A DNA stretch of 64,000 nt from Comamonadaceae bacterium (GTDB lineage Bacteria; Pseudomonadota; Gammaproteobacteria; Burkholderiales; Burkholderiaceae_C), in the NCBI GenBank assembly GCA_027484105.1, contig JAIXUG010000006.1, positions 62,001 through 126,000 of the forward strand, given 5' to 3'. The translations under genes and the position numbers were made by a program. Positions 9,855 through 20,433 of this stretch are shown one piece after another. The notes under the pieces were generated by a model that worked only from the letters and a program-made list of their open reading frames with translations, was not told the DNA's origin and did no database searches. How positions within the stretch are numbered: the stretch's first letter is position 1; each line of letters begins with the position of its first letter.

Positions 9855-10856
9855 ATGCATTTCCCCGAACCCCAACGCTGGCGCCTGTCGGTGGCGCCCA
9901 TGATGGACTGGACCGACCGCCATTGCCGGTTTTTCCACCGCCTGCTGACCCGCCACACCTTGCTCTACACCGAGATGGTCACCACCGGTGCGCTGCGCCA
10001 CGGCAGCGTGCAGCGGCACCTGAGCTTCAATGCCGAAGAACACCCCGTGGCCTTGCAACTGGGCGGTAGCGAAGCCGCCGACTTGGCCCACGCCGCCAAA
10101 CTGGGCCAAGAGTGGGGTTACGACGAAATCAACCTCAACTGCGGCTGCCCCAGTGACCGCGTGCAACGCGGCGCATTTGGCGCTTGCCTGATGAACGAGC
10201 CGCGCACCGTGGCCGATGGCGTGAAGGCCATGCTCGATGTGGTGGATGTGCCGGTGACGGTGAAGCACCGCATCGGCATTGACCGCATTGAAAGCTACGA
10301 CTTTGTGCGCGACTTTGTGGGCACGGTGAGCGAGGCCGGTTGCAAGGTGTTCATCGTCCATGCCCGCAATGCCTGGCTCGATGGCCTGTCGCCGAAAGAA
10401 AACCGCGAAATCCCACCGCTGCGCTATGAGCTGGCCTACCAGCTCAAAAAAGATTTTCCGAGTCTGCTGATTGCCGTGAACGGCGGCATCAAAACCAACG
10501 ATGAAATCGCCCACCACTTGCAGCATGCCGACGGCGTGATGGTCGGGCGCGAGGCCTATTACAACCCTTGGCTGTTGGGCACTTGGGATGCCGCGTTTTA
10601 TGGCGATGCCCATGAAGTGCCCAGCCGCGAAGCGGTCGAAGAGGCCATGGTGGCCTACATGGAACGTGCCTTTGCCGAAGACGGCTGCCCTTGGTACGCG
10701 ATTGCGCGGCACATGCTGGGCCTGTACCACGGGCAACGCGGTGGGCGCTTGTGGCGTCAGGTTTGGAGCGACCACAAACTCAAGCCCTTGCCACCGAAAG
10801 ATGTGTGGCAGCTTGCGCGTGCCGCATTGGCACGGGGCGCGGTGGTGACCGACTGA
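9855..10856 (+). CDS. dusA: tRNA-dihydrouridine(20/20a) synthase
   Basis: An FMN enzyme that reduces uridines in the D-loop of tRNAs. The 333-residue product starts with the DusA-type signature LSVAPMMDWTDRHCR, followed by HPVALQLGGS and the active-site motif NLNCGCPS with catalytic Cys98. The phosphate-binding HARNAWL and NGGI motifs follow. DusA is preferred over DusB or DusC because of LYTEMVTTGAL and the long C-terminal helical part. The gene stands alone, with a terminator upstream. Confidence 0.94.
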   Translation: MHFPEPQRWRLSVAPMMDWTDRHCRFFHRLLTRHTLLYTEMVTTGALRHGSVQRHLSFNAEEHPVALQLGGSEAADLAHAAKLGQEWGYDEINLNCGCPSDRVQRGAFGACLMNEPRTVADGVKAMLDVVDVPVTVKHRIGIDRIESYDFVRDFVGTVSEAGCKVFIVHARNAWLDGLSPKENREIPPLRYELAYQLKKDFPSLLIAVNGGIKTNDEIAHHLQHADGVMVGREAYYNPWLLGTWDAAFYGDAHEVPSREAVEEAMVAYMERAFAEDGCPWYAIARHMLGLYHGQRGGRLWRQVWSDHKLKPLPPKDVWQLARAALARGAVVTD

Positions 10857-10908
10857 GATTCGATGGCAAGATGGTGCCTTCAGCTTTTTCACCATCCGAG
10901 CCGAGCCG

Positions 10909-11532
10909 ATGTACATCCCCGCCCATTTCCGCATCCAGAATCCGCAAGACATCCACACGATCATCCGGGAGCACCCTTTGGGTGCCCTAGTCACGGCAGG
11001 GCCAGACGGCTTAGATGCCAACCACATTCCCTTTGAGTTTGACCCGAGCCAGGGCCCGCATGGGCTGCTGACCGCGCATGTGGCGCGGGCCAACCCCGTA
11101 TGGCAACAATGCCAGGGCGGTGCGGATGTGCTGGTGATCTTTCGCGGCAACGAGAGCTACATCTCACCCAACTGGTACCCGAGCAAACACGAAACCCATC
11201 GGCAGGTGCCCACCTGGAACTACGAGGTGGTGCACGTCCATGGCCGACTCACGGTGATGGACGAGGAAAGGTTTGTCCGGGGCGTCGTGGCCAGGCTGAC
11301 GCGAGAGCATGAAACTTCCGAGCCGCGCCCCTGGAAGATGGGCGATTCGCCGCCCGAGTACATTGCCCAAATGCTCAAGGCGGTGGTCGGCATTCAGGTG
11401 GAGATCCAGCGCATCGAAGGCAAGGCCAAGCTGAGTCAAAACCGTGAGCCGCGGGACCGCTTGAATGCCGCCGATATCCTGCTGGCCAAGGGGGCGGAAG
11501 GTTTGGGCAAAGCGATGCGGGAGGCGGGCTGA
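10909..11532 (+). CDS. FMN-binding PaiB-family protein
   Basis: A 207-residue protein of the PaiB-like FMN-binding split-barrel family (named for B. subtilis PaiB, a putative negative regulator). Visible are the N-terminal MYIPAHFR, the central VIFRGNESYISPNWYP and PTWNYEVVHVHG. It starts 52 bp after dusA on the same strand and is convergent with the GntR gene. There is no evidence here for a regulatory role; a flavin-dependent oxidoreductase is equally possible. Confidence 0.85.
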   Translation: MYIPAHFRIQNPQDIHTIIREHPLGALVTAGPDGLDANHIPFEFDPSQGPHGLLTAHVARANPVWQQCQGGADVLVIFRGNESYISPNWYPSKHETHRQVPTWNYEVVHVHGRLTVMDEERFVRGVVARLTREHETSEPRPWKMGDSPPEYIAQMLKAVVGIQVEIQRIEGKAKLSQNREPRDRLNAADILLAKGAEGLGKAMREAG

Positions 11533-11580
11533 TCTTGTGCGGCCCACACAGGCTGTTGCGGCCTGGTGAAAGCGGATGGC

Positions 11581-12216
11581 TTACTGCGCCGCCTGAAGGC
11601 CGTTCATGAAGTGCGCCGACATGCGCTCGGCCGCTTGTTCCGGCTGGCGCCGGGTCAGGGCCTGCACGATGGCCTGGTGCTCGGCCAATGATTGTTCAAT
11701 CCGGCCTTCCTTGAACAAGGAGCTGTGTCTGTTGAGCTTCATCACCTTGCGCAGGTCGGCCACCATCTGGTAGCGCCAGCGGTTGTCGGCCAATTCCAGC
11801 AGCAGCATGTGAAAGGCTTCGTTGATCTCGAAGAAGCGATCGCGGTCGCCCACGGCCTCTTCCAGGTTCTGGTGCAGGGCCTCGATTTGCGCCATTTGTT
11901 CATTGCTGGCGCTTTGGGCCACCACGCGTGCCGCGTCGGATTCGAGCAAGGCCAGCAGGTGGTACACATCGCGCAGGTCTTTTTCGTTGACCTCGGTCAC
12001 ATAAGCGCCTCGGCGCACCTTCATGGTCACCAGGCCTTCGGCAGCCAGAACTTTCAGGGCTTCGCGCAGGGGGGTGCGGCTGATGCCCAGCGCCTCGGCA
12101 ATGCGCAATTCGTCGATCCAGCTGCCCGGTTCCAGCTCACGCGCGAAGATGCGCTGGCGCAAGAGTTCGGCCACTTCTTCATACAGGGCGCGGGGGGCAA
12201 GAGACAGGGCAGACAT
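11581..12216 (-). CDS. GntR family regulator, FCD (FadR) subfamily
   Basis: A 211-residue regulator. Residues about 10-75 form the GntR winged helix (AEALGISRTPLREALKVLAAEGLV), followed by an all-helical FCD ligand domain with likely metal-binding His and Asp residues (ALLESDAAR, NEAFHMLLLE). It is divergent from the methylmalonyl-CoA mutase gene, with 171 bp between the starts, so it probably controls the propionyl-CoA module. A repeated 12-mer lies in that gap. Confidence 0.9.
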   Translation of the reverse strand: MSALSLAPRALYEEVAELLRQRIFARELEPGSWIDELRIAEALGISRTPLREALKVLAAEGLVTMKVRRGAYVTEVNEKDLRDVYHLLALLESDAARVVAQSASNEQMAQIEALHQNLEEAVGDRDRFFEINEAFHMLLLELADNRWRYQMVADLRKVMKLNRHSSLFKEGRIEQSLAEHQAIVQALTRRQPEQAAERMSAHFMNGLQAAQ

Positions 12217-12267
12217 GGCAGGATGGGTCGCGAAGCGGCGTCGGGAGAATGCGTTTCAGATGCTGAA

Positions 12268-12328
12268 TTGTAAGCCGGTTAAAATATTCTGCATCAATAA
12301 TTATGAATCACGGCACTTGTAAGCCGGT
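12268..12328. promoter_or_regulatory. Direct repeat pair in the gntR/mcm promoter region
   Basis: The 12-mer TTGTAAGCCGGT occurs at 12268-12279 and again at 12317-12328, 49 bp apart start to start, in the gap between the divergent GntR and mutase genes. It may be a pair of operator sites for the GntR protein. This is inferred from position only. Confidence 0.4.
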
Positions 12329-12387
12329 AGGCGGCCACCAGCTGCCAAAATCCGGCTCAGCCATTTTTGTCCCGAAAGCACAGCGCC

Positions 12388-14565
12388 ATGACGTCCAAAT
12401 CCTTTGAATTCAACGCTTCCAATCTGGAAGCCTGGCAAAAAGCAGCGGTCAAATCCGCCCCCGGTGGCGATGTGAACGCCCTGAACTGGAAGACGCCCGA
12501 CGGCATCGTCGTCAAGCCGCTGTACACGGCCGAAGACACAGCCAACTTGCCCTATGCCAACACGCTGCCGGGCTTTGAGCCGTTCTTGCGTGGCCCGCAG
12601 GCCACCATGTACGCGGTGCGCCCTTGGACCATCCGCCAATACGCCGGCTTCTCTACAGCCGAAGAGTCCAACGCCTTCTACCGCAAGGCCTTGGCCGCAG
12701 GCGGGCAGGGCGTGTCGGTGGCCTTTGACTTGGCCACGCACCGCGGCTACGACTCCGACCACCCGCGTGTGACGGGCGACGTGGGCAAAGCCGGTGTGGC
12801 GATTGACTCGGTCGAAGACATGAAGATCTTGTTTGACCAAATTCCGCTGGACAAGGTATCGGTCTCGATGACGATGAACGGCGCGGTGCTACCCGTGCTG
12901 GCGGGCTACGTGGTCGCCGCCGAAGAGCAGGGCGTGTCGCAAGACAAACTGTCTGGAACCATTCAGAACGACATTCTGAAAGAGTTCATGGTGCGCAACA
13001 CCTACATTTATCCGCCTGAGCCGTCGATGAAGATCATCGGCGACATCATCGAGTACACGAGCAAGAACATGCCCAAGTTCAACTCGATCTCGATCTCGGG
13101 TTACCACATGCAAGAAGCCGGTGCCAACCAAGCGCTCGAGATGGCCTTCACCCTGGCCGACGGCAAGGAATACGTGAAGACCGCCATCGCCAAGGGCATG
13201 GACGTGGACGATTTTGCCGGTCGCTTGTCCTTCTTCTGGGCGGTGGGCATGAACTTCTACCTGGAAATCGCCAAGATGCGCGCGGCCCGCCTGCTGTGGT
13301 GCCGCATCATGAAGGGCTTTGATGCCAAGAACCCCAAGAGCCTCATGCTGCGCACGCACAGCCAGACCTCGGGCTGGTCGCTCACCGAGCAAGACCCGTA
13401 CAACAACGTGGTGCGCACCACCATCGAAGCCATGGCGGCCGTGTTCGGTGGCACCCAGTCGCTGCACACCAACTCGTTTGACGAGGCGATTGCCTTGCCA
13501 ACCGAATTCAGCGCGCGCATCGCTCGCAACACGCAACTCATCATTCAAGAAGAGACCCACATCACCAACGTGATCGACCCTTGGGCCGGTTCTTACATGA
13601 TGGAGAGCCTGACCCAAGAGATGGCCGACAAGGCCTGGGCCATCATCGAAGAAGTCGAAGCCATGGGCGGCATGACCAAGGCCGTGGGCAGCGGCTGGGC
13701 CAAACTCAAGATCGAAGCGGCTGCCGCTGAAAAGCAGGCCCGCATCGATTCGGGCAAAGACGTCATCGTGGGCGTGAACAAATACAAGCTGGCCAAAGAA
13801 GACCCGATCGAGACGCTGTCGATCGACAACGTCAAGGTGCGCGATGGTCAGATCGAGCGCTTGGCCAAGATTCGCGCCAGCCGCGACAGCGCCAAGGTGC
13901 AAGCCGCGCTGGACGCCTTGACCGCATCGGCCGAATCCGGTCAAGGCAACCTGCTGGACTTGTCCATCCAGGCCGTGCGCCTGCGCGCCACGGTGGGCGA
14001 GATTTCGGATGCGCTGGAAAAAGCCTTCGGCCGCCACCGCGCCGACACGCAAAAAGTCACCGGCGTTTACGCTGCGGCTTATGGCGACGGCGAGAACGTG
14101 GGAGACACCATGGAATACTGGAACCAGATCAAGGCCGACATCGCTGCCTTTGCCGACGATCAAGGCCGTCGCCCCCGCGTGATGATTTCCAAGCTGGGCC
14201 AGGACGGCCACGACCGTGGGGCCAAAGTGGTCGCCACCGCTTTTGCCGACCTGGGTTTTGACGTGGACATGGGTCCGCTGTTCCAGACCCCCGAAGAATG
14301 CGCCCGCCAAGCGATTGAAAACGACGTGCACGCCGTGGGTGTGTCCACCTTGGCTGCTGGCCACAAAACCCTGGTGCCCGCCATCATCGCCGAGCTCAAA
14401 AAGCAAGGCGCTGACGACATCATCGTGTTCGTGGGCGGTGTGATCCCACGCCAAGACTACGACATGCTGTATGAAGCCGGCGTCAAAGGCATCTACGGCC
14501 CCGGCACCCCGATCCCGGTCAGCGCCAAAGATGTGCTGGAGCAAATCAAAAAGGCGATCGGGTGA
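12388..14565 (+). CDS. scpA: Methylmalonyl-CoA mutase, adenosylcobalamin-dependent
   Basis: It isomerises (R)-methylmalonyl-CoA to succinyl-CoA. The 725-residue single chain holds both parts: the N-terminal substrate barrel ([51 protein letters not shown]) and a C-terminal B12 domain with the base-off motif GQDGHDRG, lower ligand His608. I chose the ATG at 12388; a TTG at 12367 is in frame but adds no recognisable sequence. Its stop overlaps the meaB GTG start. Confidence 0.96.
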   Translation: MTSKSFEFNASNLEAWQKAAVKSAPGGDVNALNWKTPDGIVVKPLYTAEDTANLPYANTLPGFEPFLRGPQATMYAVRPWTIRQYAGFSTAEESNAFYRKALAAGGQGVSVAFDLATHRGYDSDHPRVTGDVGKAGVAIDSVEDMKILFDQIPLDKVSVSMTMNGAVLPVLAGYVVAAEEQGVSQDKLSGTIQNDILKEFMVRNTYIYPPEPSMKIIGDIIEYTSKNMPKFNSISISGYHMQEAGANQALEMAFTLADGKEYVKTAIAKGMDVDDFAGRLSFFWAVGMNFYLEIAKMRAARLLWCRIMKGFDAKNPKSLMLRTHSQTSGWSLTEQDPYNNVVRTTIEAMAAVFGGTQSLHTNSFDEAIALPTEFSARIARNTQLIIQEETHITNVIDPWAGSYMMESLTQEMADKAWAIIEEVEAMGGMTKAVGSGWAKLKIEAAAAEKQARIDSGKDVIVGVNKYKLAKEDPIETLSIDNVKVRDGQIERLAKIRASRDSAKVQAALDALTASAESGQGNLLDLSIQAVRLRATVGEISDALEKAFGRHRADTQKVTGVYAAAYGDGENVGDTMEYWNQIKADIAAFADDQGRRPRVMISKLGQDGHDRGAKVVATAFADLGFDVDMGPLFQTPEECARQAIENDVHAVGVSTLAAGHKTLVPAIIAELKKQGADDIIVFVGGVIPRQDYDMLYEAGVKGIYGPGTPIPVSAKDVLEQIKKAIG

Positions 14566-15590
14566 ACCCTGGCCAGTTGCTCGACGGTCTGTTGCACGGC
14601 AACGCTGCCGGGCAACGCCGCGCCATGGCCAAAGCGATCACGCTGCTCGAATCCACGCGTGTGGACCACCGCGCCCTGGCCGACGCGTTGCTCACGGCCA
14701 TGCTGCCGCACACGGGCCAATCGTTCCGTTTGGGCATCAGCGGCGTGCCGGGGGTGGGCAAGTCCACCTTCATCGAGGCGCTGGGTTTGTATTTGATTGG
14801 CCAAGGGCACCGCGTCGCGGTGCTTGCGGTGGACCCGTCCAGCACCGTGTCCGGTGGCTCTATCTTGGGTGACAAAACCCGCATGGAGCACTTGTCCGTC
14901 CACCCGCAGGCCTATATCCGCCCCAGCCCCAGCAGCGGCACCTTGGGCGGTGTGGCCGAAAAAACCCGCGAGTCGATGCTGGTCTGCGAGGCTGCAGGCT
15001 ACGACGTGGTGATCGTCGAGACGGTGGGCGTTGGCCAATCGGAGACCGCCGTGGCCAACATGACCGACATGTTCGTGCTGATGCAGCTGCCCAATGCGGG
15101 CGACGATTTACAGGCCATCAAAAAAGGCGTGATGGAGATCGCCGATCTGGTGGTCATCAACAAGGCCGACATCGATGCCATCGCGGCCACCCGCGCCGAG
15201 TTGCAAATCACCAGCGCTTTACAGTTGCTGGGCATGCACGGCGGCTCGGGCCATGCCCATGCAGACGCCACCCAATGGCACCCCAAGGTGGTCAAGCTGA
15301 GTGCTTTGCTGAGCCAAGGCGTGGACAGTTTTTGGGCGGCGGTGAGTGAATTTCGAAGCCTGCAAACGGCCAATGGCCGTTTGGTGCAGCGCCGCCAACA
15401 GCAAGCCCTGTCGTGGATGTGGGAGCGCATCGACGCAGGGCTCAAACACAATTTTCGCGCGCAGCAGGGTGTCCAAACACTGCTGCCCCAACTCAGCCAA
15501 CAAGTCGCAGCCGGTCAGCTCGCTGCGTCCACAGCGGCCCGTCAACTGCTCAGTGCTTACCAGGCGCCGAGTGAAACCCCTTCTTCCTGA
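14562..15590 (+). CDS. meaB: Methylmalonyl-CoA mutase-associated GTPase MeaB (ArgK family)
   Basis: A G3E-family GTPase that gates cofactor loading and protects the mutase. The 342-residue product has the Walker A motif GVPGVGKST (residues 61-69), the ETVGVGQSE segment and the NKAD base-recognition motif. The GTG start at 14562 overlaps the mutase stop (GTGA), giving tight translational coupling that fits a chaperone for that enzyme. Confidence 0.95.
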   Translation: MNPGQLLDGLLHGNAAGQRRAMAKAITLLESTRVDHRALADALLTAMLPHTGQSFRLGISGVPGVGKSTFIEALGLYLIGQGHRVAVLAVDPSSTVSGGSILGDKTRMEHLSVHPQAYIRPSPSSGTLGGVAEKTRESMLVCEAAGYDVVIVETVGVGQSETAVANMTDMFVLMQLPNAGDDLQAIKKGVMEIADLVVINKADIDAIAATRAELQITSALQLLGMHGGSGHAHADATQWHPKVVKLSALLSQGVDSFWAAVSEFRSLQTANGRLVQRRQQQALSWMWERIDAGLKHNFRAQQGVQTLLPQLSQQVAAGQLAASTAARQLLSAYQAPSETPSS

Positions 15591-15608
15591 GAAAAAGAGA
15601 GTACCACC

Positions 15609-17141
15609 ATGCAAGACATCCTTGAACAACTGGAAAAAAAGCGCGCTGCGGCCCGCCTGGGCGGCGGGCAAAAGCGCATCGACGCGCAACACGCCAAAGG
15701 CAAACTCACCGCGCGTGAGCGCATTGAAGTTTTGCTGGACGAAGGCACTTTCGAAGAGTGGGACATGTTCGTCGAACACCGTTGCACCGACTTTGGCATG
15801 GAGGACAACAAGATCCCCGGCGACGGCGTGGTCACCGGCTACGGCATGATCAATGGCCGCTTGGTGTTTGTGTACAGCCAGGACTTCACGGTCTATGGTG
15901 GCGCTTTGTCCGAAACCCATGCCGAGAAAATTTGCAAAGTCATGGACCAAGCGATGAAAGTCGGCGCACCCGTGATTGGCCTCAACGACTCGGGTGGCGC
16001 GCGTATTCAAGAGGGCGTGGCTTCACTCGGCGGTTACGCCGAGGTGTTCCAGCGCAACGTGATGGCCTCGGGCGTGGTGCCTCAGATCAGCATGATCATG
16101 GGCCCATCGGCCGGTGGTGCGGTGTACTCGCCCGCCCTGACCGATTTCATCTTCATGGTGAAAGACACCTCCTACATGTTTGTGACGGGCCCCGATGTGG
16201 TCAAGACCGTGACGCACGAAGAAGTCACGGCCGAAGAGCTGGGCGGTGCCCTGACGCACACCACCAAGAGCGGTGTGGCCGACATGGCGTTCGAGAACGA
16301 CGTGGAAGCGCTCCTCATGCTGCGCCGCCTCTTCAACTACCTGCCACTGAACAACAAAGAAAAAGCGCCGGTGCGCAAGAGCGGTGATCCGACCGACCGC
16401 ATGGACCTGAGCTTGGACACCTTGGTGCCCGAGAACCCCAACAAGGCCTATGACATGAAGGAGCTCATCGTCAAAACCGTGGACGATGGTGACTTCTTTG
16501 AGCTCCAACCCGATTACGCCAAGAACATCCTGATCGGCTTTGCCCGCATCGACGGTCAAACCGTGGGCATCGTGGCCAACCAGCCCTTGGTTTTGGCCGG
16601 TTGCCTGGACATCAAGAGCTCCATCAAGGCCGCCCGCTTTGTGCGCTTCTGCGATGCCTTCAACATCCCGGTCATCACCTTTGTGGATGTGCCCGGCTTC
16701 ATGCCCGGCACTTCTCAAGAGTTCGGCGGCATCATCAAACACGGCGCGAAGTTGCTGTATGCGTACGCCGAATGCACCGTGCCCAAGATCACCGTCATCA
16801 CCCGCAAAGCCTATGGCGGCGCCTACGACGTGATGGCCTCCAAGCACCTGCGCGGTGACGTCAACTTTTCTTGGCCCAACGCCGAGATCGCGGTCATGGG
16901 CGCCAAGGGCGCGGTGGAGATCATCTTCCGCGAAGACAAGGGCGACCCGGTCAAGTTGGCCGCCAAAGAAGCCGAATACAAAGCCCGTTTTGCCAACCCC
17001 TTTGTGGCCGGTGCCCGTGGCTTCATCGACGACGTGATCCAGCCGCACGAAACCCGCAAGCGCATTGCCCGTTCTTTGGTGATGCTCAAAGACAAGAAAA
17101 TTGAAAACCCATGGCGCAAGCACGGGAACATTCCACTGTGA
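15609..17141 (+). CDS. pccB: Propionyl-CoA carboxylase beta subunit (carboxyltransferase)
   Basis: It transfers carboxyl from carboxybiotin to propionyl-CoA, giving methylmalonyl-CoA. The 510-residue product has both carboxyltransferase halves: the N half with [19 protein letters not shown] and [11 protein letters not shown], and the C half with [12 protein letters not shown] and GGAYDVM, which carry the oxyanion-hole glycines. The length and the [16 protein letters not shown]-terminus fit PccB. It lies 18 bp after meaB and 20 bp before pccA in one operon. Confidence 0.95.
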   Translation: MQDILEQLEKKRAAARLGGGQKRIDAQHAKGKLTARERIEVLLDEGTFEEWDMFVEHRCTDFGMEDNKIPGDGVVTGYGMINGRLVFVYSQDFTVYGGALSETHAEKICKVMDQAMKVGAPVIGLNDSGGARIQEGVASLGGYAEVFQRNVMASGVVPQISMIMGPSAGGAVYSPALTDFIFMVKDTSYMFVTGPDVVKTVTHEEVTAEELGGALTHTTKSGVADMAFENDVEALLMLRRLFNYLPLNNKEKAPVRKSGDPTDRMDLSLDTLVPENPNKAYDMKELIVKTVDDGDFFELQPDYAKNILIGFARIDGQTVGIVANQPLVLAGCLDIKSSIKAARFVRFCDAFNIPVITFVDVPGFMPGTSQEFGGIIKHGAKLLYAYAECTVPKITVITRKAYGGAYDVMASKHLRGDVNFSWPNAEIAVMGAKGAVEIIFREDKGDPVKLAAKEAEYKARFANPFVAGARGFIDDVIQPHETRKRIARSLVMLKDKKIENPWRKHGNIPL

Positions 17142-17161
17142 TTGCCAAGGAGAAGAACACC

Positions 17162-19210
17162 ATGTTTACCAAAATCCTGATTGCCAACCGCGGCGAGATC
17201 GCCTGCCGAGTCATCGCCACCGCCCAAAAAATGGGCATCCAAACCGTGGCCGTTTACTCCGAAGCCGACAAGGAAGCACGCCATGTGCAACTGGCCGACG
17301 AGGCCGTGTTGCTCGGCCCCGCACCGTCGCGCGAGTCGTACTTGGTCGCGGAGAAAATCATCGCGGCGGCCAAGGCCACCGGCGCCCAGGCCATCCACCC
17401 CGGCTACGGCTTTTTGAGCGAGAACACCGACTTTGCCAAGCGCTGCGAAGACGAGGGCATTGCCTTCATTGGCCCCAAGGCCCACTCGATCGCAGCCATG
17501 GGCGACAAGATCGCGTCCAAGAAATTGGCCAACGAAGCCAAGGTCAACACCATCCCCGGCTACAACGACGCCATCGACACCGCCGAACAAGCGGTTGACA
17601 TTGCCAAAGGCATTGGCTACCCCGTCATGATCAAGGCTTCGGCCGGGGGTGGCGGCAAGGGCCTGCGCGTGGCCTTCAACGACAAGGAAGCCTTTGAAGG
17701 CTTCACCTCTTGCCGCAACGAAGCGCGCAACAGCTTTGGCGACGACCGCGTGTTCATCGAGAAGTACGTGCTGGAGCCGCGCCACATCGAGATCCAGATC
17801 TTGGGCGACAGCCACGGCAACGTGGTGTACCTCAACGAGCGCGAGTGCTCGATCCAACGCCGCCACCAAAAGGTGATCGAAGAGGCGCCGTCGCCTTTCA
17901 TCAGCGACGCCACCCGCAAAGCCATGGGCGAGCAGGCCGTGGCGCTGGCCAAGGCTGTGAAGTACCAGTCGGCCGGTACGGTCGAGTTCGTGGTCGGCAA
18001 AGACCAGGACTTCTACTTCCTTGAGATGAACACCCGCTTGCAGGTGGAGCACCCGGTCACCGAGTGCATCACCGGCCTGGACTTGGTCGAGCAAATGATC
18101 CGCGTGGCCGCGGGGGAGAAGTTGTCATTTGGCCAAGCCGACGTCAAGCGCGACGGCTGGGCCATCGAGTGCCGCATCAACGCCGAAGACCCTTTCCGCA
18201 ACTTCTTGCCCTCCACCGGCCGTTTGGTGCGCTTCCAGCCACCCAAACAGACCATGTTCCAAGGCAATACGGCCGACCTGCAAGGCGTGCGTGTGGACAC
18301 CGGCGTGCAAGACGGCGGCGAGATCCCGATGTTCTACGACTCGATGATCGCCAAACTCATCGTGCACGGCAAAGACCGAAATGAAGCAATCGCCAAGATG
18401 CGCGAAGCCTTGAATGGCTTTGTGATCCGGGGCATCAGCTCCAACATCCCGTTCCAGGCGGCTTTGTTGGCCCACCCCAAATTCGTCAGTGGCCAGTTCA
18501 ACACCGGCTTCATCGCCGAGCACTACGCACAAGGCTTCCGCGCCGAAGACGTGCCGCACGATGACCACGACTTCTTGGCTGCGCTGGCCGCTTTTGTGCG
18601 CCGCAAGTCGCGCGAACGCGCAGCGGGCCTGAGCGGTCAGTTGCCTGGCTACGACGTGAAGATCGGCCAGGACTATGCGGTGGTCGAACTCGGGCAGGGC
18701 GGCAAGAACCGCTATGTGTCCGTTCATGTGGACGAGTTCGTGGGCAAACCCGGCGTGGCGCAAATCACCATCGCGGGCAAAACCTACGCCATCGAGAGCC
18801 AATCGCGCTTGAACGACATCCGCATCCAGGGCATTTGCAACGGCAAGCCTTTTACCGCGCAGGTCGAACGCGGCACCTTGAAAAACCCGCTGGCACTGCA
18901 AGTGCAACACAACGGCACGCGCATCGAAGCCTTGGTGATGTCGCCCCGCATGGCCGAGCTGCACCAGCTCATGCCCTTCAAAGCCCCGCCAGACCTCAGC
19001 CGCTTTGTGCTCTCACCCATGCCAGGCCTCTTGGTCGAGGTCTCGGTGCAGCCGGGCCAAAAGGTGCAGGCCGGTGAACGGGTGGCCGTGATCGAAGCCA
19101 TGAAGATGGAAAACGTGCTGTTTGCTTCGGCCGATGGCGTGGTGAAAAAAGTGGTGGCGGCCAAGGGTGAGTCGCTCACGGTGGACCAGATGATCGTGGA
19201 GTTCGAATAA
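17162..19210 (+). CDS. pccA: Propionyl-CoA carboxylase alpha subunit (biotin carboxylase + biotin carrier)
   Basis: It carboxylates its own biotin with ATP and bicarbonate and passes CO2 to PccB. The 682-residue product has the N-terminal biotin carboxylase (FTKILIANRGEIACRV, KASAGGGGKG, EMNTRLQVEHPVTE), a middle BT domain and a C-terminal biotinyl domain with EAMKMEN; the biotinylated lysine is Lys648. I chose the ATG at 17162 because it follows AAGGAGA and begins the conserved N-terminus; the frame is open 51 bp upstream into pccB. Confidence 0.95.
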   Translation: MFTKILIANRGEIACRVIATAQKMGIQTVAVYSEADKEARHVQLADEAVLLGPAPSRESYLVAEKIIAAAKATGAQAIHPGYGFLSENTDFAKRCEDEGIAFIGPKAHSIAAMGDKIASKKLANEAKVNTIPGYNDAIDTAEQAVDIAKGIGYPVMIKASAGGGGKGLRVAFNDKEAFEGFTSCRNEARNSFGDDRVFIEKYVLEPRHIEIQILGDSHGNVVYLNERECSIQRRHQKVIEEAPSPFISDATRKAMGEQAVALAKAVKYQSAGTVEFVVGKDQDFYFLEMNTRLQVEHPVTECITGLDLVEQMIRVAAGEKLSFGQADVKRDGWAIECRINAEDPFRNFLPSTGRLVRFQPPKQTMFQGNTADLQGVRVDTGVQDGGEIPMFYDSMIAKLIVHGKDRNEAIAKMREALNGFVIRGISSNIPFQAALLAHPKFVSGQFNTGFIAEHYAQGFRAEDVPHDDHDFLAALAAFVRRKSRERAAGLSGQLPGYDVKIGQDYAVVELGQGGKNRYVSVHVDEFVGKPGVAQITIAGKTYAIESQSRLNDIRIQGICNGKPFTAQVERGTLKNPLALQVQHNGTRIEALVMSPRMAELHQLMPFKAPPDLSRFVLSPMPGLLVEVSVQPGQKVQAGERVAVIEAMKMENVLFASADGVVKKVVAAKGESLTVDQMIVEFE

Positions 19211-19693
19211 ATGACCCGCCCCTTCAAAGTGCTCGGCGTCCAGCAAATCGCCATTGGCGGGCCTGACAAGAGTCGCCTGCAAAAGCTCTGGGTTGAGATG
19301 TTCGGTCTGGAGGTGACGGGCACCTTCAAGAGTGAACGCGAGAACGTGGACGAAGACATTTGCGCCATCGGCACCGGCCCCTTCAAGGTCGAGGTCGATC
19401 TGATGCAACCGCTGGACCCCGAGAAAAAGCCCGCCGTGCACACCACACCGCTCAACCACATTGGTTTGTGGATCGACGACCTGCCTGTGGCCGTCGAGTG
19501 GCTCACATCACAAGGGGTGCGCTTTGCACCCGGTGGCATCCGCAAAGGGGCCGCCGGTTTTGACATCACCTTCTTGCACCCCAAGGCGAACGAGGAGTTC
19601 CCGATTGGTGGCGAAGGCGTGTTGATTGAGCTGGTGCAAGCACCGCCCGAAGTGGTGAAGGCATTCGCAGCGTTGGCGACCAACGCGCATTGA
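19211..19693 (+). CDS. VOC-family protein, probable methylmalonyl-CoA epimerase
   Basis: A 160-residue glyoxalase/VOC-fold protein with two beta-alpha-beta-beta-beta halves. Candidate metal ligands include Gln and His in VQQIAIG and LNHIGLW, and Glu in VLIELVQ. The ATG directly abuts the pccA stop, so it is the last gene of the mutase-meaB-pccB-pccA operon. PccAB makes the (S) isomer and the mutase needs (R), so an epimerase is the missing activity. The sequence is diverged from standard epimerases, so the assignment rests partly on context. Confidence 0.72.
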   Translation: MTRPFKVLGVQQIAIGGPDKSRLQKLWVEMFGLEVTGTFKSERENVDEDICAIGTGPFKVEVDLMQPLDPEKKPAVHTTPLNHIGLWIDDLPVAVEWLTSQGVRFAPGGIRKGAAGFDITFLHPKANEEFPIGGEGVLIELVQAPPEVVKAFAALATNAH

Positions 19694-19731
19694 ATGCTTG
19701 TCGGTGGTTTCAGCCCCGACATGACCTTCAA

Positions 19732-19768
19732 GAGCCCGTCAGCCTCCGGCTTGACGGGCTTTTGCTTT
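19732..19768. terminator. Terminator between the pcc operon and rsxB
   Basis: Inverted repeat AGCCCGTCA (19733-19741) with TGACGGGCT (19752-19760), and a shorter inner pairing AGCC/GGCT, followed by TTTGCTTT. It overlaps the last codons of the convergent rsxB gene and could serve both strands. Confidence 0.75.
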
Positions 19769-20428
19769 GGCCAGTGCCGCTTCAATGATGGCGCGTTTGC
19801 GGTCCATTTCGGGGGCGTTGTCGGTGCCCTTGGTGTGTGCGGCCAAGTCGGCCAGTTTGTGCTCGGCCTTGGCCACCTGCTGGCGCTGGTGTACCGTCTC
19901 TTCGCGTTGCAGGCGCAGCTGGCGCGCTTCAAAACGGGAGCGGGCCGTTTGGGCCTGATCGGCTGACCAGGCGGCCCAGCCAGTTTGTTCGCCTGTCACA
20001 TTCTCCAGTGCAATGCAGTCCACCGGGCACACCGGAATGCACAGCTCGCAGCCCGTGCACCAGGGCTCGATCACGGTGTGCATCAGCTTGTTGGCGCCCA
20101 AAATCGCATCGGTCGGGCAGGCCTTGATGCACAGCGTGCAGCCGATGCACCAGGCTTCATCAATGATGGCCACTCGGCGCGGGCCTTCGGCGCCGTGCTC
20201 GGGGTTGAGCGCCAGCACCGGCTGACCGGTCAGCGCAGCCAGGCGTTCAATGCCGGCTTGACCGCCGGGGGGGCATTGGTTGATGGCCGCTTGCCCTTCG
20301 GCCATGGCGCGGGCGTAACTGGCGCAATCAGGAAAACCGCAACGTGTGCACTGCGTCTGGGGCAGGGCAGCGTTGAGCACAAGAAAAAGCGCCTGGTGCT
20401 CAGGCGCTGTGCTGGGCAGCGGGGGCAT
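19739..20428 (-). CDS. rsxB: RnfB/RsxB-type ferredoxin, orphan
   Basis: A 229-residue iron-sulfur protein. The N-terminal Fe-S domain has the cluster CTRCGFPDC and a later CPPGG; then come two 4Fe-4S motifs, CIGCTLCIKACP and CTGCELCIPVCP. The C-terminal third is a basic coiled coil (RLQREETVHQRQQVAKAE). Rsx/Rnf complexes normally also need subunits A, C, D, G and E, none of which lie nearby. It lacks the N-terminal membrane anchor of classical RnfB, so it is probably a soluble electron carrier. Confidence 0.88.
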   Translation of the reverse strand: MPPLPSTAPEHQALFLVLNAALPQTQCTRCGFPDCASYARAMAEGQAAINQCPPGGQAGIERLAALTGQPVLALNPEHGAEGPRRVAIIDEAWCIGCTLCIKACPTDAILGANKLMHTVIEPWCTGCELCIPVCPVDCIALENVTGEQTGWAAWSADQAQTARSRFEARQLRLQREETVHQRQQVAKAEHKLADLAAHTKGTDNAPEMDRKRAIIEAALAKAKARQAGG

Positions 20429-20433
20429 GGGCC

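Noticed and set aside
11533-11580. Terminator between the PaiB-like and GntR genes
   Set aside because: Only a weak CAGGC/GCCTG pairing without a T run.
12889-14544. 551-codon minus-strand open frame opposite the mutase gene
   Set aside because: GC-rich antisense shadow of a well-recognised gene; the His/Val/Gly-rich translation has no family features.
16823-18094. 423-codon minus-strand open frame opposite pccB/pccA
   Set aside because: Antisense shadow spanning two real genes.
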